NCBI GenBank assembly: GCA_020635435.1
Contig: JACJZU010000003.1
Location: 434,001-498,000, forward strand
Direction of reading: 5' to 3'
From: Flavobacteriales bacterium
GTDB taxonomy: Bacteria > Bacteroidota > Bacteroidia > NS11-12g > UBA9320
DNA length: 64,000 bases
Positions within the stretch are counted from its first letter, which is position 1. Every line of letters starts with the position of its first letter. A program made the position numbers and the translations under genes. This document shows, piece by piece, positions 8,991 to 17,001 of the stretch. The notes under the pieces are model-generated. The model saw nothing but the letters and a program-made list of their open reading frames with translations, was not told where the DNA came from and searched no databases.

Positions 8991-9625
8991 TAGTATTCAG
9001 GTTCGTAGTCACGTTTGACGACGTGGATGATGTAGAGCGGATAATCGATGTGCATGCGTCGAATACCTTGAAGGATTTCAGTGATGTGATCCTATCCTCA
9101 GTCGGGTTCAGCCCCGATACTGAGGCCAGTTTCTATCTGGCAACGGATAACTGGCGCAAGGGCAAACGATTTGCGAATCATATTGAAGAAGAGGGTCATA
9201 TTGAAATGATGACCACACGCAGGTTGAATGAAGTGGTGAATAATCCGCATCAAAGGTTCCTGTACTTCACCGACGATGACATGGCCTGGGAATTACATGT
9301 GGAACTATTGCGCATCTACAAAAGCAATGAGACGGACGACCTGCCTAAGCTTGTAAAGGCCAGCGGACCCAATCCGAAGCAGTTCACAACTGCTGTAATA
9401 GGTGCTCCTACCAATGAATTTGAACGTTTGGTGGAAGAGTTGGTACAGGAAGAAGATGCCCACGAAATGTCGGATGACGACGAAGATCTCGTTGGCGGAG
9501 TAGGCGATGAAGATATCGAGGATGTGGAGGATAGTGATGATGAAGGCGATGAGGAGGACGAATTCGATATGGACGAAGACGAGGACGATGAAGGCGGAGA
9601 CGACATGGATGACGACGACCTATGA
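8987..9625 (+). CDS. Plasmid pRiA4b ORF-3-like (IS1096 passenger type) protein with acidic tail
   Basis: 212 residues. The N-terminal 130 residues resemble the pRiA4b ORF-3/IS1096 TnpR-like passenger fold: a beta-rich start MIVFRFVVTFDDVDDVERII, then FSDVILSSVGFSPDTEASFYLATDNWRKG. The last 60 residues are almost entirely Asp/Glu with a few Gly. No transposase or inverted repeats surround it; it overlaps cca by ATGA at 8987 and miaA by ATGA at 9622, so it behaves as a fixed member of a tRNA-modification operon. Function is unknown. The acidic tail could mimic nucleic acid or bind a basic partner (inference). Confidence 0.8.
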   Translation: MIVFRFVVTFDDVDDVERIIDVHASNTLKDFSDVILSSVGFSPDTEASFYLATDNWRKGKRFANHIEEEGHIEMMTTRRLNEVVNNPHQRFLYFTDDDMAWELHVELLRIYKSNETDDLPKLVKASGPNPKQFTTAVIGAPTNEFERLVEELVQEEDAHEMSDDDEDLVGGVGDEDIEDVEDSDDEGDEEDEFDMDEDEDDEGGDDMDDDDL

Positions 9626-10506
9626 GTCGTCCGCTGCTGATCTGCATTTGCGGTCCAACAGCCAGCGGTAAAACCATTACGGCCATTGAGGTGGCTGAAG
9701 CACTGCACACGGAGATCATTTCAGCAGATTCCCGGCAACTCTATACGGAACTCCGAATTGGAACGGCGGTTCCATCTTCAGAAGAGCTGGCCCGGGTAAG
9801 TCACCATTTCATTCAGGACAGATCTATACATGCTTCTTTCACAGCCGGAGCATTTGAACGGGAGACACTGCAATTACTTGAATCACTCTTCAAAACACAT
9901 GATGCGGTCGTTCTGTGTGGGGGGACCGGTTTATTCCTCAAAGCCCTGATCACAGGTTTGGATGCACCACCGCTATCAAATGAACATTTGCGCAAGGAGT
10001 TGCAGGAAACTTATGACCGAGAAGGTATAGAGGCCCTACAAGCCCGATTTGATTTGTTGGGTCCGGAATCAGTCAACGTAGATCGGAACAATCCCAGAAG
10101 ACTCATGCGAGCCATAGAGATCCGAGAAGCATTGAAAAGCGCTCCTGTCACTCAGCCCAAAGTGGATCGATTCTTCGATGTGCGCGGTTTTGTCTTGAAT
10201 TGGCCCCGCGAGGTACTCTATGGCCGCATCAATCAAAGGGTAGATCAGATGGTGCTGGACGGACTCGAACAAGAAGCTCGTGAAGTTTATCCTTTCAGAG
10301 AATTGAATGCTTTACAAACCGTGGGTTATCGCGAGTGGTTTGAACATTTTAATGGAAAGCTGGATCGCGAGGAAGCCATTGAAAAGATCAAGCTGAATAC
10401 GCGCAGATATGCCAAAAGACAGCTCACCTGGTTTCGCAATCAAACTGATTTTGAATGGATCGAAGCCCCACATGCCGAACGTATCATCAACTTATTACGT
10501 TCCTAG
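9622..10506 (+). CDS. miaA: tRNA dimethylallyltransferase
   Basis: 294 residues, typical length. It transfers a dimethylallyl group to N6 of A37 in tRNAs reading UNN codons. The P-loop is GPTASGKT at 11-18, followed by SADSRQLYTELRIGTAVPS, the DSRQ/tRNA-contact region, and later GGTGLFLKAL and NPRRLMRAIEI. C-terminal TVGYREWFEHF and NTRRYAKRQLTWFR are characteristic. It is the last gene of the cca operon, coupled by an ATGA overlap. miaE, which hydroxylates a downstream product of the same pathway, lies 3.2 kb away. Confidence 0.96.
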   Translation: MSRPLLICICGPTASGKTITAIEVAEALHTEIISADSRQLYTELRIGTAVPSSEELARVSHHFIQDRSIHASFTAGAFERETLQLLESLFKTHDAVVLCGGTGLFLKALITGLDAPPLSNEHLRKELQETYDREGIEALQARFDLLGPESVNVDRNNPRRLMRAIEIREALKSAPVTQPKVDRFFDVRGFVLNWPREVLYGRINQRVDQMVLDGLEQEAREVYPFRELNALQTVGYREWFEHFNGKLDREEAIEKIKLNTRRYAKRQLTWFRNQTDFEWIEAPHAERIINLLRS

Positions 10507-10528
10507 GAGCTCCGAGATCCTCCGGGTA

Positions 10529-11965
10529 TTATTTCTTTTCGTATTTTTTATTTTCCTTGGGTTTACGCAGGAAAGTGAGATTGAAACCGGTGCGTACATT
10601 CCAGTTTCTGACTGCATCCGGTGTGGCCACCTGAAAGATGTTGTCGGACAGGATATAAAACTGGAAGGGCCCGGCATTGGTTGCCAAACCCAATCCCAGA
10701 TTGTTGAAGGAATTGTCGATAATGGAATAAGAAATCGACAAACTGAGAGACCGCGCAATTTGGGAATACCAGGTAACGGAAAAGCCGGGATGCAGCCTTT
10801 TCTGATACCAATCGCCATAGAACAACGCACCAAGGCGGTGATTTTTCGTAAATGAAAAAGTGCCCCCCAAATAAAATTCCGGAAACAAACCCGTAGAGTA
10901 TCGCTCGCTGCTACTATCTAACCCAAATCGATCGGCCAATGTATCCATCAGATTGTTGAATAAATATTCACCATCCTCCAAACTATCCAGGTTATTGAAC
11001 TCCATTCCCTTGAAAACGTAGGTATCTCCAGGATTGCGCGAAGTGTAATTCCGCACGCCATTATTCCAGTAAATGCGACCCAGGTTGATGATGGAACCGC
11101 TCAATTCGATCTTTTTCGTTAGATCGTATGTTGCACCAACATCCAGACCCCAACCGTTGTTGTTTCGGCCGAATACGTCGGAGAACTGTGAAAGTTTGAA
11201 CATATCTGCGACCGGAAGATCCGAAACGTCTTTCACTTCTTCGGTGAAACCCTCCATGTCCGCCGTGTAGTTCAATCGGATATCGGAGGACGCGATCAGC
11301 TCAAAACTATTTGGATCTGTCCTGAATTGTATATCGGAACGTTCCGTATTCAGGTTCAAAATGCCTCGCAGGTATTTCACGCGGAATCCGATGGCAAGTC
11401 GGTCATTTTTCAAGCGTCTGGAATAGCCCAAACCTAATTCTGCATATTGAAGCAGGTCCACACGTGAGCCCAGATCGAATGGATATGCGAGATTTTTACC
11501 GCCATTCCCTTCAAAGAGCAGTTTGGGCAGATCTCTGTTGAAACTCACTTTTCCCGATGTGTGCAAACTGGCATTGACTGAAAAGAAATTATTATCGCCC
11601 AATTCAAATCCTGCGTGCAGAAGGTCTAACGAAACCTCTGTGCTGATGCTGTTGCGCTCTCTGAACATGTTGGGGATCTTGTTCAGATTGATCACGACCG
11701 AGTCGTCCGATTTGCGGTCCAAAACCTCAGATATCTTATTCAGTTGCAGGCTCGAATTACTGAAGTCGATAAAAATGGAAGAGAGTGCGGGAATTCCCAC
11801 GAAGAATCGCGAATCACAGCGAAGTGCGGGATTCACATAGGTGCGCTGAGGCAGGGATTTCATTCCGTATGCCGTTATGTTCTGTTGTGCAAAAGTTGGA
11901 GTTCCGGCCATCAGGGTATAAATGGTCAACACACAGAAAAAGCGGGTTAAGTGGATCCGTTTCAT
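10529..11965 (-). CDS. DUF5723 family outer-membrane beta-barrel protein
   Basis: 478 residues with a signal peptide ending near TFAQ (about residue 27). The mature start, QQNITAYGMKSLPQRTYVNPAL, is the pattern of the Bacteroidota-specific DUF5723 family. The remainder alternates beta-strands with aromatic termini, such as GLGYSRRLKNDRLAIGFRVKYLRG and LSLSISYSII, as expected for an outer-membrane barrel. No function is established. It begins 1 nt after the stop of the upstream lipoprotein gene, so the two are almost certainly co-expressed. It ends convergently with miaA, 22 nt apart, with no obvious terminator. Confidence 0.8.
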   Translation of the reverse strand: MKRIHLTRFFCVLTIYTLMAGTPTFAQQNITAYGMKSLPQRTYVNPALRCDSRFFVGIPALSSIFIDFSNSSLQLNKISEVLDRKSDDSVVINLNKIPNMFRERNSISTEVSLDLLHAGFELGDNNFFSVNASLHTSGKVSFNRDLPKLLFEGNGGKNLAYPFDLGSRVDLLQYAELGLGYSRRLKNDRLAIGFRVKYLRGILNLNTERSDIQFRTDPNSFELIASSDIRLNYTADMEGFTEEVKDVSDLPVADMFKLSQFSDVFGRNNNGWGLDVGATYDLTKKIELSGSIINLGRIYWNNGVRNYTSRNPGDTYVFKGMEFNNLDSLEDGEYLFNNLMDTLADRFGLDSSSERYSTGLFPEFYLGGTFSFTKNHRLGALFYGDWYQKRLHPGFSVTWYSQIARSLSLSISYSIIDNSFNNLGLGLATNAGPFQFYILSDNIFQVATPDAVRNWNVRTGFNLTFLRKPKENKKYEKK

Positions 11966-11966
11966 A

Positions 11967-13580
11967 TTATTGTCCTATGGCGCGAATTGCGGCTGCTACA
12001 CCAAGTTTCAGGTTCAATCGGTAGTCGGAATAGAATGCAACCACGGGCTGATTCGAACCCGATCGAGTGGTATTGAATCCGGCAACGATCTTCATTTCCT
12101 TTGATCTTTTGAGGTGCTCTATCCGATCGCTGGAGTAACGTATGTCGCGAAAGCTTTTCGTACTTCCCTGTGATCTACCTGCTGCATCTACAGGCGGACT
12201 TGCCAGTAAAAGCTCGCGGGTGGAGAACAGTGAATCGAGTGTCACTCCGTTCTCATCCAGGAAATACAATTGTAGATCCAGATCAAGGGGGAATTCATTT
12301 TCCATGGCAAGTCGCAGCACCACTTCATCCAACTCAGTTCCTTCACCCGGATCAAAACTGAAGGAACTTGTTTGTTCCAAACCATAATTGTCTGCGGTGC
12401 CTTTAAGTGGAAAATCCAGATCGAGTCGGAAGGCCAGCTTTGAATTCCGGAGCGCAAAATTGCGTCGGATCTTTCCCTGAGGGTTACTGGACGAAGCAAA
12501 CTGAAAAACGATCTTCTCCGGTTTGGAATTGATGATATCGGCGATGTTGCTCGTGTTCTTGTTGAGGATTATTGAGTCTGAATATTCGCTGCCTACCTCG
12601 TCGATACCGGGTGCCTCCACCAACAATTTTGACGGGAATCCGGTGATGTTCTGGAAACCCGAATTTGTGGAATAAGAACGCAGTTGAACAATATCAGTTT
12701 CAGCCGGTATTCCGTAGGAATTTGTAACGTATAATTTAATCCTCGGATCATCCACCGTAAACGATCCTCGGGACGATCTGTCGAAAATATTCAATACCAA
12801 TGTGTCGGCTTCGTCATTGATCAGTTCATCGGTGCCGGTGTAACCATAAAGCAGGTCGTAATCGTGATTTTTCAGCATCTGTTTCACCGCGATCTCTGAG
12901 TTCCCATCCAGCACTGAGCTACCCGTGCGTTTCACCTTGAGGGAAAGCTCGACGGGAACTTGATTCACACTGAAATTTCCTGTGCTCATATCCATGCTGG
13001 AATTGAACAGATCGAGTCGATTTTGAGCACTGGTAGAACCTTGGATCAAAGGAACCCGGAATTGAAGGGGAAGTTTTTGTTTGAGCACGGTAGGAAAGCG
13101 GAATTGCACCTGAACTTCATGATCAAAGTTCTTGGAAATTTCCTGTTCGATCAGGACATATCGGAGGAACACGGAATCTATTTCCCCGAATTCAACGTCG
13201 TAATCTAGCCAGATCGTGCGGTTGAGGATCACTGAATCTGCAAGGTTGAATTGGGTCAATTCCGATTGATTGAAAATGATCGGATTATCAAAGGATTGAT
13301 CCTCAATGTGCAGCACCTGATTTGCCTCGATGCTGATGAGATCACCGCGATAAATGATGTGAATCAATTTATCGCCATCTACCTCGATCAATTCGGAATT
13401 GGTCTGTTCGATCAGATCGGAAAGTCCGAGGGATGCGTTGATCAAAGGAGCCGCGAATTCAGGGGACCACTCCACCCCTTTCACATCTTCCAGATCACGG
13501 ATCAGATCGGCATTCTTCCTGCAGGATGTCGAGGCAAGGGCTAAGAAAATAACTACTATGCGCAACGAATTACGGCTCAT
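11967..13580 (-). CDS. Predicted lipoprotein paired with DUF5723 protein
   Basis: 537 residues from the ATG at 13580, chosen because it opens a lipoprotein signal (MSRNSLRIVVIFLALASTSC) with the lipobox Cys at residue 20; an in-frame start 8 codons earlier would spoil it. The mature part is rich in beta-strand and Asp/Ser/Asn, with no catalytic motif that I recognise. It probably sits in the outer membrane and works with the barrel encoded 1 nt downstream. A degenerate TAACTTG lies about 20 nt upstream on the minus strand as a possible -7 element. Function is unknown. Confidence 0.72.
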   Translation of the reverse strand: MSRNSLRIVVIFLALASTSCRKNADLIRDLEDVKGVEWSPEFAAPLINASLGLSDLIEQTNSELIEVDGDKLIHIIYRGDLISIEANQVLHIEDQSFDNPIIFNQSELTQFNLADSVILNRTIWLDYDVEFGEIDSVFLRYVLIEQEISKNFDHEVQVQFRFPTVLKQKLPLQFRVPLIQGSTSAQNRLDLFNSSMDMSTGNFSVNQVPVELSLKVKRTGSSVLDGNSEIAVKQMLKNHDYDLLYGYTGTDELINDEADTLVLNIFDRSSRGSFTVDDPRIKLYVTNSYGIPAETDIVQLRSYSTNSGFQNITGFPSKLLVEAPGIDEVGSEYSDSIILNKNTSNIADIINSKPEKIVFQFASSSNPQGKIRRNFALRNSKLAFRLDLDFPLKGTADNYGLEQTSSFSFDPGEGTELDEVVLRLAMENEFPLDLDLQLYFLDENGVTLDSLFSTRELLLASPPVDAAGRSQGSTKSFRDIRYSSDRIEHLKRSKEMKIVAGFNTTRSGSNQPVVAFYSDYRLNLKLGVAAAIRAIGQ

Positions 13581-13697
13581 CTTACTGTTTGTATAAATAC
13601 GCAAGTTACGGCATCATTGGTACACCAAGGGGAAAATTGCATTGAACTTGACAAAAGACAGTTCCGCCCATGGAACGAACCAGTAGCATACAAAAGC

Positions 13698-13705
13698 TAA
13701 CTTTG
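13698..13705 (+). promoter_or_regulatory. -7 promoter element of miaE
   Basis: TAACTTTG, a perfect match to TAnnTTTG, only 4 nt before the miaE ATG at 13710. A transcript starting at the usual distance would begin on or next to the start codon. I see no convincing -33 TTG. Confidence 0.6.
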
Positions 13706-13709
13706 CGCC

Positions 13710-14291
13710 ATGCTCGGTTTGAAACTTGCCACCGATCCGCGGTGGGTGAATATCGCTGAAAAAAGCATCGAGGAGATCCTCACAGATCATGCATTTTGTG
13801 AACAGAAGGCTGCGACGAGCGGGATCTCGCTGATCGTTCGATTTTCAGATCTGCCGGAATTGGTCGAACAGGTAACTCCATTGGTTGCGGAAGAATGGGG
13901 ACATTTCCGCAAAGTGCTGAAGGAATTGGATAAGCGGGGATTTCAATTGGGCAAACAACGGAAAGATGAATATGTGATCAAGCTTCAGGCTTTTCAGCGG
14001 CGCGGTGGTACGCGAACAGAGCAATTGATCGAGGCTTTATTGACCTGCGCCCTGATCGAGGCTCGAAGTTGTGAGCGTTTTCGTTTGTTAAGTCTTCATA
14101 TTTCCGATCCGCAACTCCGTTCGTTTTACCATGAGTTTATGGTATCAGAGGCGGGGCACTACCGAATGTTCATTGACCTGGCGAGGGCTTACATGGACCG
14201 AGATTTGGTGGATGCCCGATGGCAGGAATACCTGGAATTTGAAGCGGACATGTTGAAGACGCTGGAATGGCGTTCGGATCGGGTGCATTGA
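13710..14291 (+). CDS. miaE: tRNA-(ms2io6A37) hydroxylase
   Basis: 193 residues, the normal MiaE length. It is a carboxylate-bridged diiron enzyme that hydroxylates the ms2i6A37 side chain in tRNA. Ferritin-like helices carry the iron ligands: Glu in DHAFCEQKAA, EEWGHFRKVL, IEARSCERFRLL and SEAGHYRMFIDLA. It is a single gene with its own promoter, followed by a strong hairpin terminator. Together with miaA at 9622 it implies the full modified base is made, with MiaB expected elsewhere. Confidence 0.93.
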   Translation: MLGLKLATDPRWVNIAEKSIEEILTDHAFCEQKAATSGISLIVRFSDLPELVEQVTPLVAEEWGHFRKVLKELDKRGFQLGKQRKDEYVIKLQAFQRRGGTRTEQLIEALLTCALIEARSCERFRLLSLHISDPQLRSFYHEFMVSEAGHYRMFIDLARAYMDRDLVDARWQEYLEFEADMLKTLEWRSDRVH

Positions 14292-14343
14292 GCATGAGTT
14301 GGCAGACAGCCGTAAAACTAATTTGGATAAATCTGATAAATGA

Positions 14344-14370
14344 AAAAGGTCAACCAGAGGTTGACCTTTT
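14344..14370. terminator. Hairpin terminator between miaE and the beta-helix gene
   Basis: Perfect inverted repeat AAAAGGTCAACC-AGA-GGTTGACCTTTT, with A-run and T-run ends, so it can act on both strands. It sits between the convergent 3' ends of miaE and the beta-helix gene. Confidence 0.85.
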
Positions 14371-14408
14371 CCAATTATCTGAGAGTTAAGGTGTTTGCCT
14401 TAATTTGA

Positions 14409-16697
14409 TCAATTTGGTTGTCTCAGGTTCCAGGGACCGGCTTGACTTTTACATCCCTCGGAATCTGTGACTTCGAGGAAATAACTACCTGCCTTCAATC
14501 CTGTTCCTGAAGTACCTGTGATGGTGGAAGGACCTGTCCAGTTGTAGCTATAAGGAGGAATTCCGGCACCCTGTACCAACACCATGATGGAACCATTGGT
14601 ACCACCATTTGGAGTCACATTGAACTGGCCATAACGAGATGGACGAAAGTAGGCTCTTATCGGGTATGTGAGATTACAGGCACATTCGCCACCTTCAGTT
14701 GTTTCGTATGGAACCACTTTGGCATCAGCGACAGAAAGATCCTTGATGTCCTGATGAACATCTGTTCCCCACCAGTTACAGGTAGCGTTGATGATCTGTC
14801 CGTCTGTTCGGCCGCTTGCAATTTGGAAATCTACGCCAACCGTTCCTTCAAAGTTTGTGAAGCTATTTCCGGTGATGACCACATCGTCTAAATCAGTTGA
14901 CGGATCGAATTGTTGGCTCGAAGCCCTAATACTGCTGTAATATGTTGCATTAAAAATGTTATCCTTCACATCAATACTTCCATCGACATTACCATAAAGA
15001 ATAATACCATAACCTAATCCATCGAAGGTATTATTTGTGATATCCAAATCAAAAAGAGCACCGGCTAATAGGAAACCTTGTTGATATAAAAACCAATCAC
15101 CTACTATAGAGCGAGTTTCCTTGATTACGTTGTTCGTTATAACACCTGTGCAATTGTTGATGTTCATGGCTGTGTAAGGTGTGTTTTCCCATACATTATC
15201 CCTCACGTCAATCGCACTAGGTCCTGTTCCCCAAATAGCAATTCCATTAGAGTAATAAGTATTCGTACTTTCCGTATTTCGGAAATAATTGTCCCACAGA
15301 TTAAAAGTTAAGTTGGCGTTTCCTGACAAATACCATGTGCCATTCACAACATAGGCTTGGTTTTGAAAAATATTGTGCTCAAATGTCCATGAAGTTCCAG
15401 ACTTTGATGTTTGAGTAACGAATCGTTTACTATAATACGTGTCATACCTAGAATCTTCCAAATCAATTGTAAAACCGGAAAAGACAACAGTGATTGAAGC
15501 TGCAGTGCCGGTTATTGCATCCGGAGCACCACTACCTCCAGTAGGCTTTAAGATGGCCTCTGTGCTGCGGCTTCCACCGTTTGGAGTTTCTGTCGCATTC
15601 GGACCAAGAATGGTCAACGACTTACCAATGCTCAATCCTTCCGGATAAGTACCGGCACGAACAATGATGCGATCGCCTGAAGTGGCTTTATTGATCGCTG
15701 TTTGAATTCGAAGGGCGTCACTGGTCACATACCAGTATCCTGTGCTGATCTCTTCTACTACAGAAGTAAAATTCCCTCCGTTCGCGGCGTTCAATGCAGT
15801 GGCTAAAGTCCCGGCAGCAGTTTCGTCTTCGCAATAAAATGTAAATTCTGAGCCGTCCGCTCGGTGTCCATCGTTGAATACTCGGAAATCCCAACCTGTT
15901 ACAGAGACGTTTGTATTATATAGAGGTGTCGAAAAAGTCGGATCGTCCTGAGCATATACTATTCCGTCGATGCTTAAGCTAGAGCCAACAATGACAACAT
16001 TATTGGAACCTCGACCTGCAGCAGGTACGTAACGAGATGCATAAACCGCTATCGAACCCCAAGCGTTGCCGGTTCCGGTAAATCCATTGACGTAAACATC
16101 TGTACATCCGGTAATATTAATACCATTACCGCGCGTTGTACCTGAGGCGCTGAGGTTCAAAAGATCAACCCCGTCGACACCATGAATGTCGAATGGCGTT
16201 CTCTCGGCGGTTCCATCTATACTAATATTGTGCAGTATCAGATTATTGTTGATGGTCGGAACTGAATTACTCCCTGCTTTGATCGTATATCCCATATTGT
16301 TACTTGCAGCTGGATTCGGATCTGTAATTGGCTTTATAGTCATGTTCCGAAGCGTCACGTTGTCCGCATCTGTTTCGATCACTCGGAGTGTGATCGGAGT
16401 CATGCCGGAAGCATCGAGGATCACTCCTGCCTGCGACTCACCATGGATCACCACACCTTTGTTCACATCCAGGGTGGTGGAAATGGTATAGGTGCCGTTG
16501 GATACAAAAATGCTATCACCATTACTCGCCGCATTGATGGCAGCTTGAATCGTGAGCTTTGGACTCCCCGGACTGGTACCGGAATTGCCGTCGTTACCCG
16601 AAGTCGATACGTAGTAGGTCGTTGATGCAGCGAATACCGCCGTGACCGAAATGCTCAAAGCGACAAGGGCTAAGCAATGTGTAAGAATTCTTTTCAT
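14409..16697 (-). CDS. Secreted right-handed beta-helix protein with terminal SprB-like repeat
   Basis: 762 residues with a signal peptide (cleavage near VFAAS, about 23). Residues 26-110 have the DUF1565-like start: YYVSTSGNDGNSGTSPG, then TIQAAINAASNGDSIFV. Parallel beta-helix (pectate-lyase-like) repeats fill about 110-660, with many NNT/DNV turns. The last 60 residues look like one SprB-type repeat (GLKAGSYFLEVTDSEGC) and the protein stops there. No T9SS type A or B sorting domain follows, and a terminator lies 38 nt downstream, so this is the real end or an old truncation. The middle (about 14930-15480) is visibly more AT-rich than the flanks. Glycan binding or lysis is possible but no active site is identifiable. 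Confidence 0.78.
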   Translation of the reverse strand: MKRILTHCLALVALSISVTAVFAASTTYYVSTSGNDGNSGTSPGSPKLTIQAAINAASNGDSIFVSNGTYTISTTLDVNKGVVIHGESQAGVILDASGMTPITLRVIETDADNVTLRNMTIKPITDPNPAASNNMGYTIKAGSNSVPTINNNLILHNISIDGTAERTPFDIHGVDGVDLLNLSASGTTRGNGINITGCTDVYVNGFTGTGNAWGSIAVYASRYVPAAGRGSNNVVIVGSSLSIDGIVYAQDDPTFSTPLYNTNVSVTGWDFRVFNDGHRADGSEFTFYCEDETAAGTLATALNAANGGNFTSVVEEISTGYWYVTSDALRIQTAINKATSGDRIIVRAGTYPEGLSIGKSLTILGPNATETPNGGSRSTEAILKPTGGSGAPDAITGTAASITVVFSGFTIDLEDSRYDTYYSKRFVTQTSKSGTSWTFEHNIFQNQAYVVNGTWYLSGNANLTFNLWDNYFRNTESTNTYYSNGIAIWGTGPSAIDVRDNVWENTPYTAMNINNCTGVITNNVIKETRSIVGDWFLYQQGFLLAGALFDLDITNNTFDGLGYGIILYGNVDGSIDVKDNIFNATYYSSIRASSQQFDPSTDLDDVVITGNSFTNFEGTVGVDFQIASGRTDGQIINATCNWWGTDVHQDIKDLSVADAKVVPYETTEGGECACNLTYPIRAYFRPSRYGQFNVTPNGGTNGSIMVLVQGAGIPPYSYNWTGPSTITGTSGTGLKAGSYFLEVTDSEGCKSQAGPWNLRQPN

Positions 16698-17001
16698 AAG
16701 CTGAATTTTTGGGACAAGTATTAACTAGTCAGTTAACGAAAATACATAATCAGTCTAAATTGACAATGCAAAATCACTGAAAATATTTAATAAATGTACA
16801 GAATCGCTGTAAACGACATACTATCAAGCTGTTCTTTCTCAAACTAGTAAAAACGATTGAAAATTCGGACTAAGAACCGGGTAAATTGAGTATGAATCGT
16901 GGACTTAGAATCAACTAAATTCATGTTTTGTGCGTGAACCGCACCACTTCACTTGTTTAAATCAATTTATAAAATTTCAGGTCGTTTTCTGACAAATAGG
17001 G
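16698..17001. other. AT-rich intergenic region with short inverted repeat
   Basis: 304 nt without a supportable gene on either strand; clearly more AT-rich than the surroundings. It must hold the promoter of the beta-helix gene (minus strand), but no exact TAnnTTTG was found. TTAACT-AGTC-AGTTAA at 16721-16736 is an inverted repeat 24 nt upstream of that gene's ATG and could be an operator. Nothing else is recognisable. Confidence 0.45.

Noticed and set aside
8987..9625. Insertion sequence remnant (IS1096 type)
   Set aside because: No transposase, terminal repeats or target duplication; the gene is coupled to both neighbours.
9316..9708. Ser/Pro-rich open frame on the minus strand
   Set aside because: It is the reverse complement of the Asp/Glu tail of the gene at 8987 and the start of miaA.
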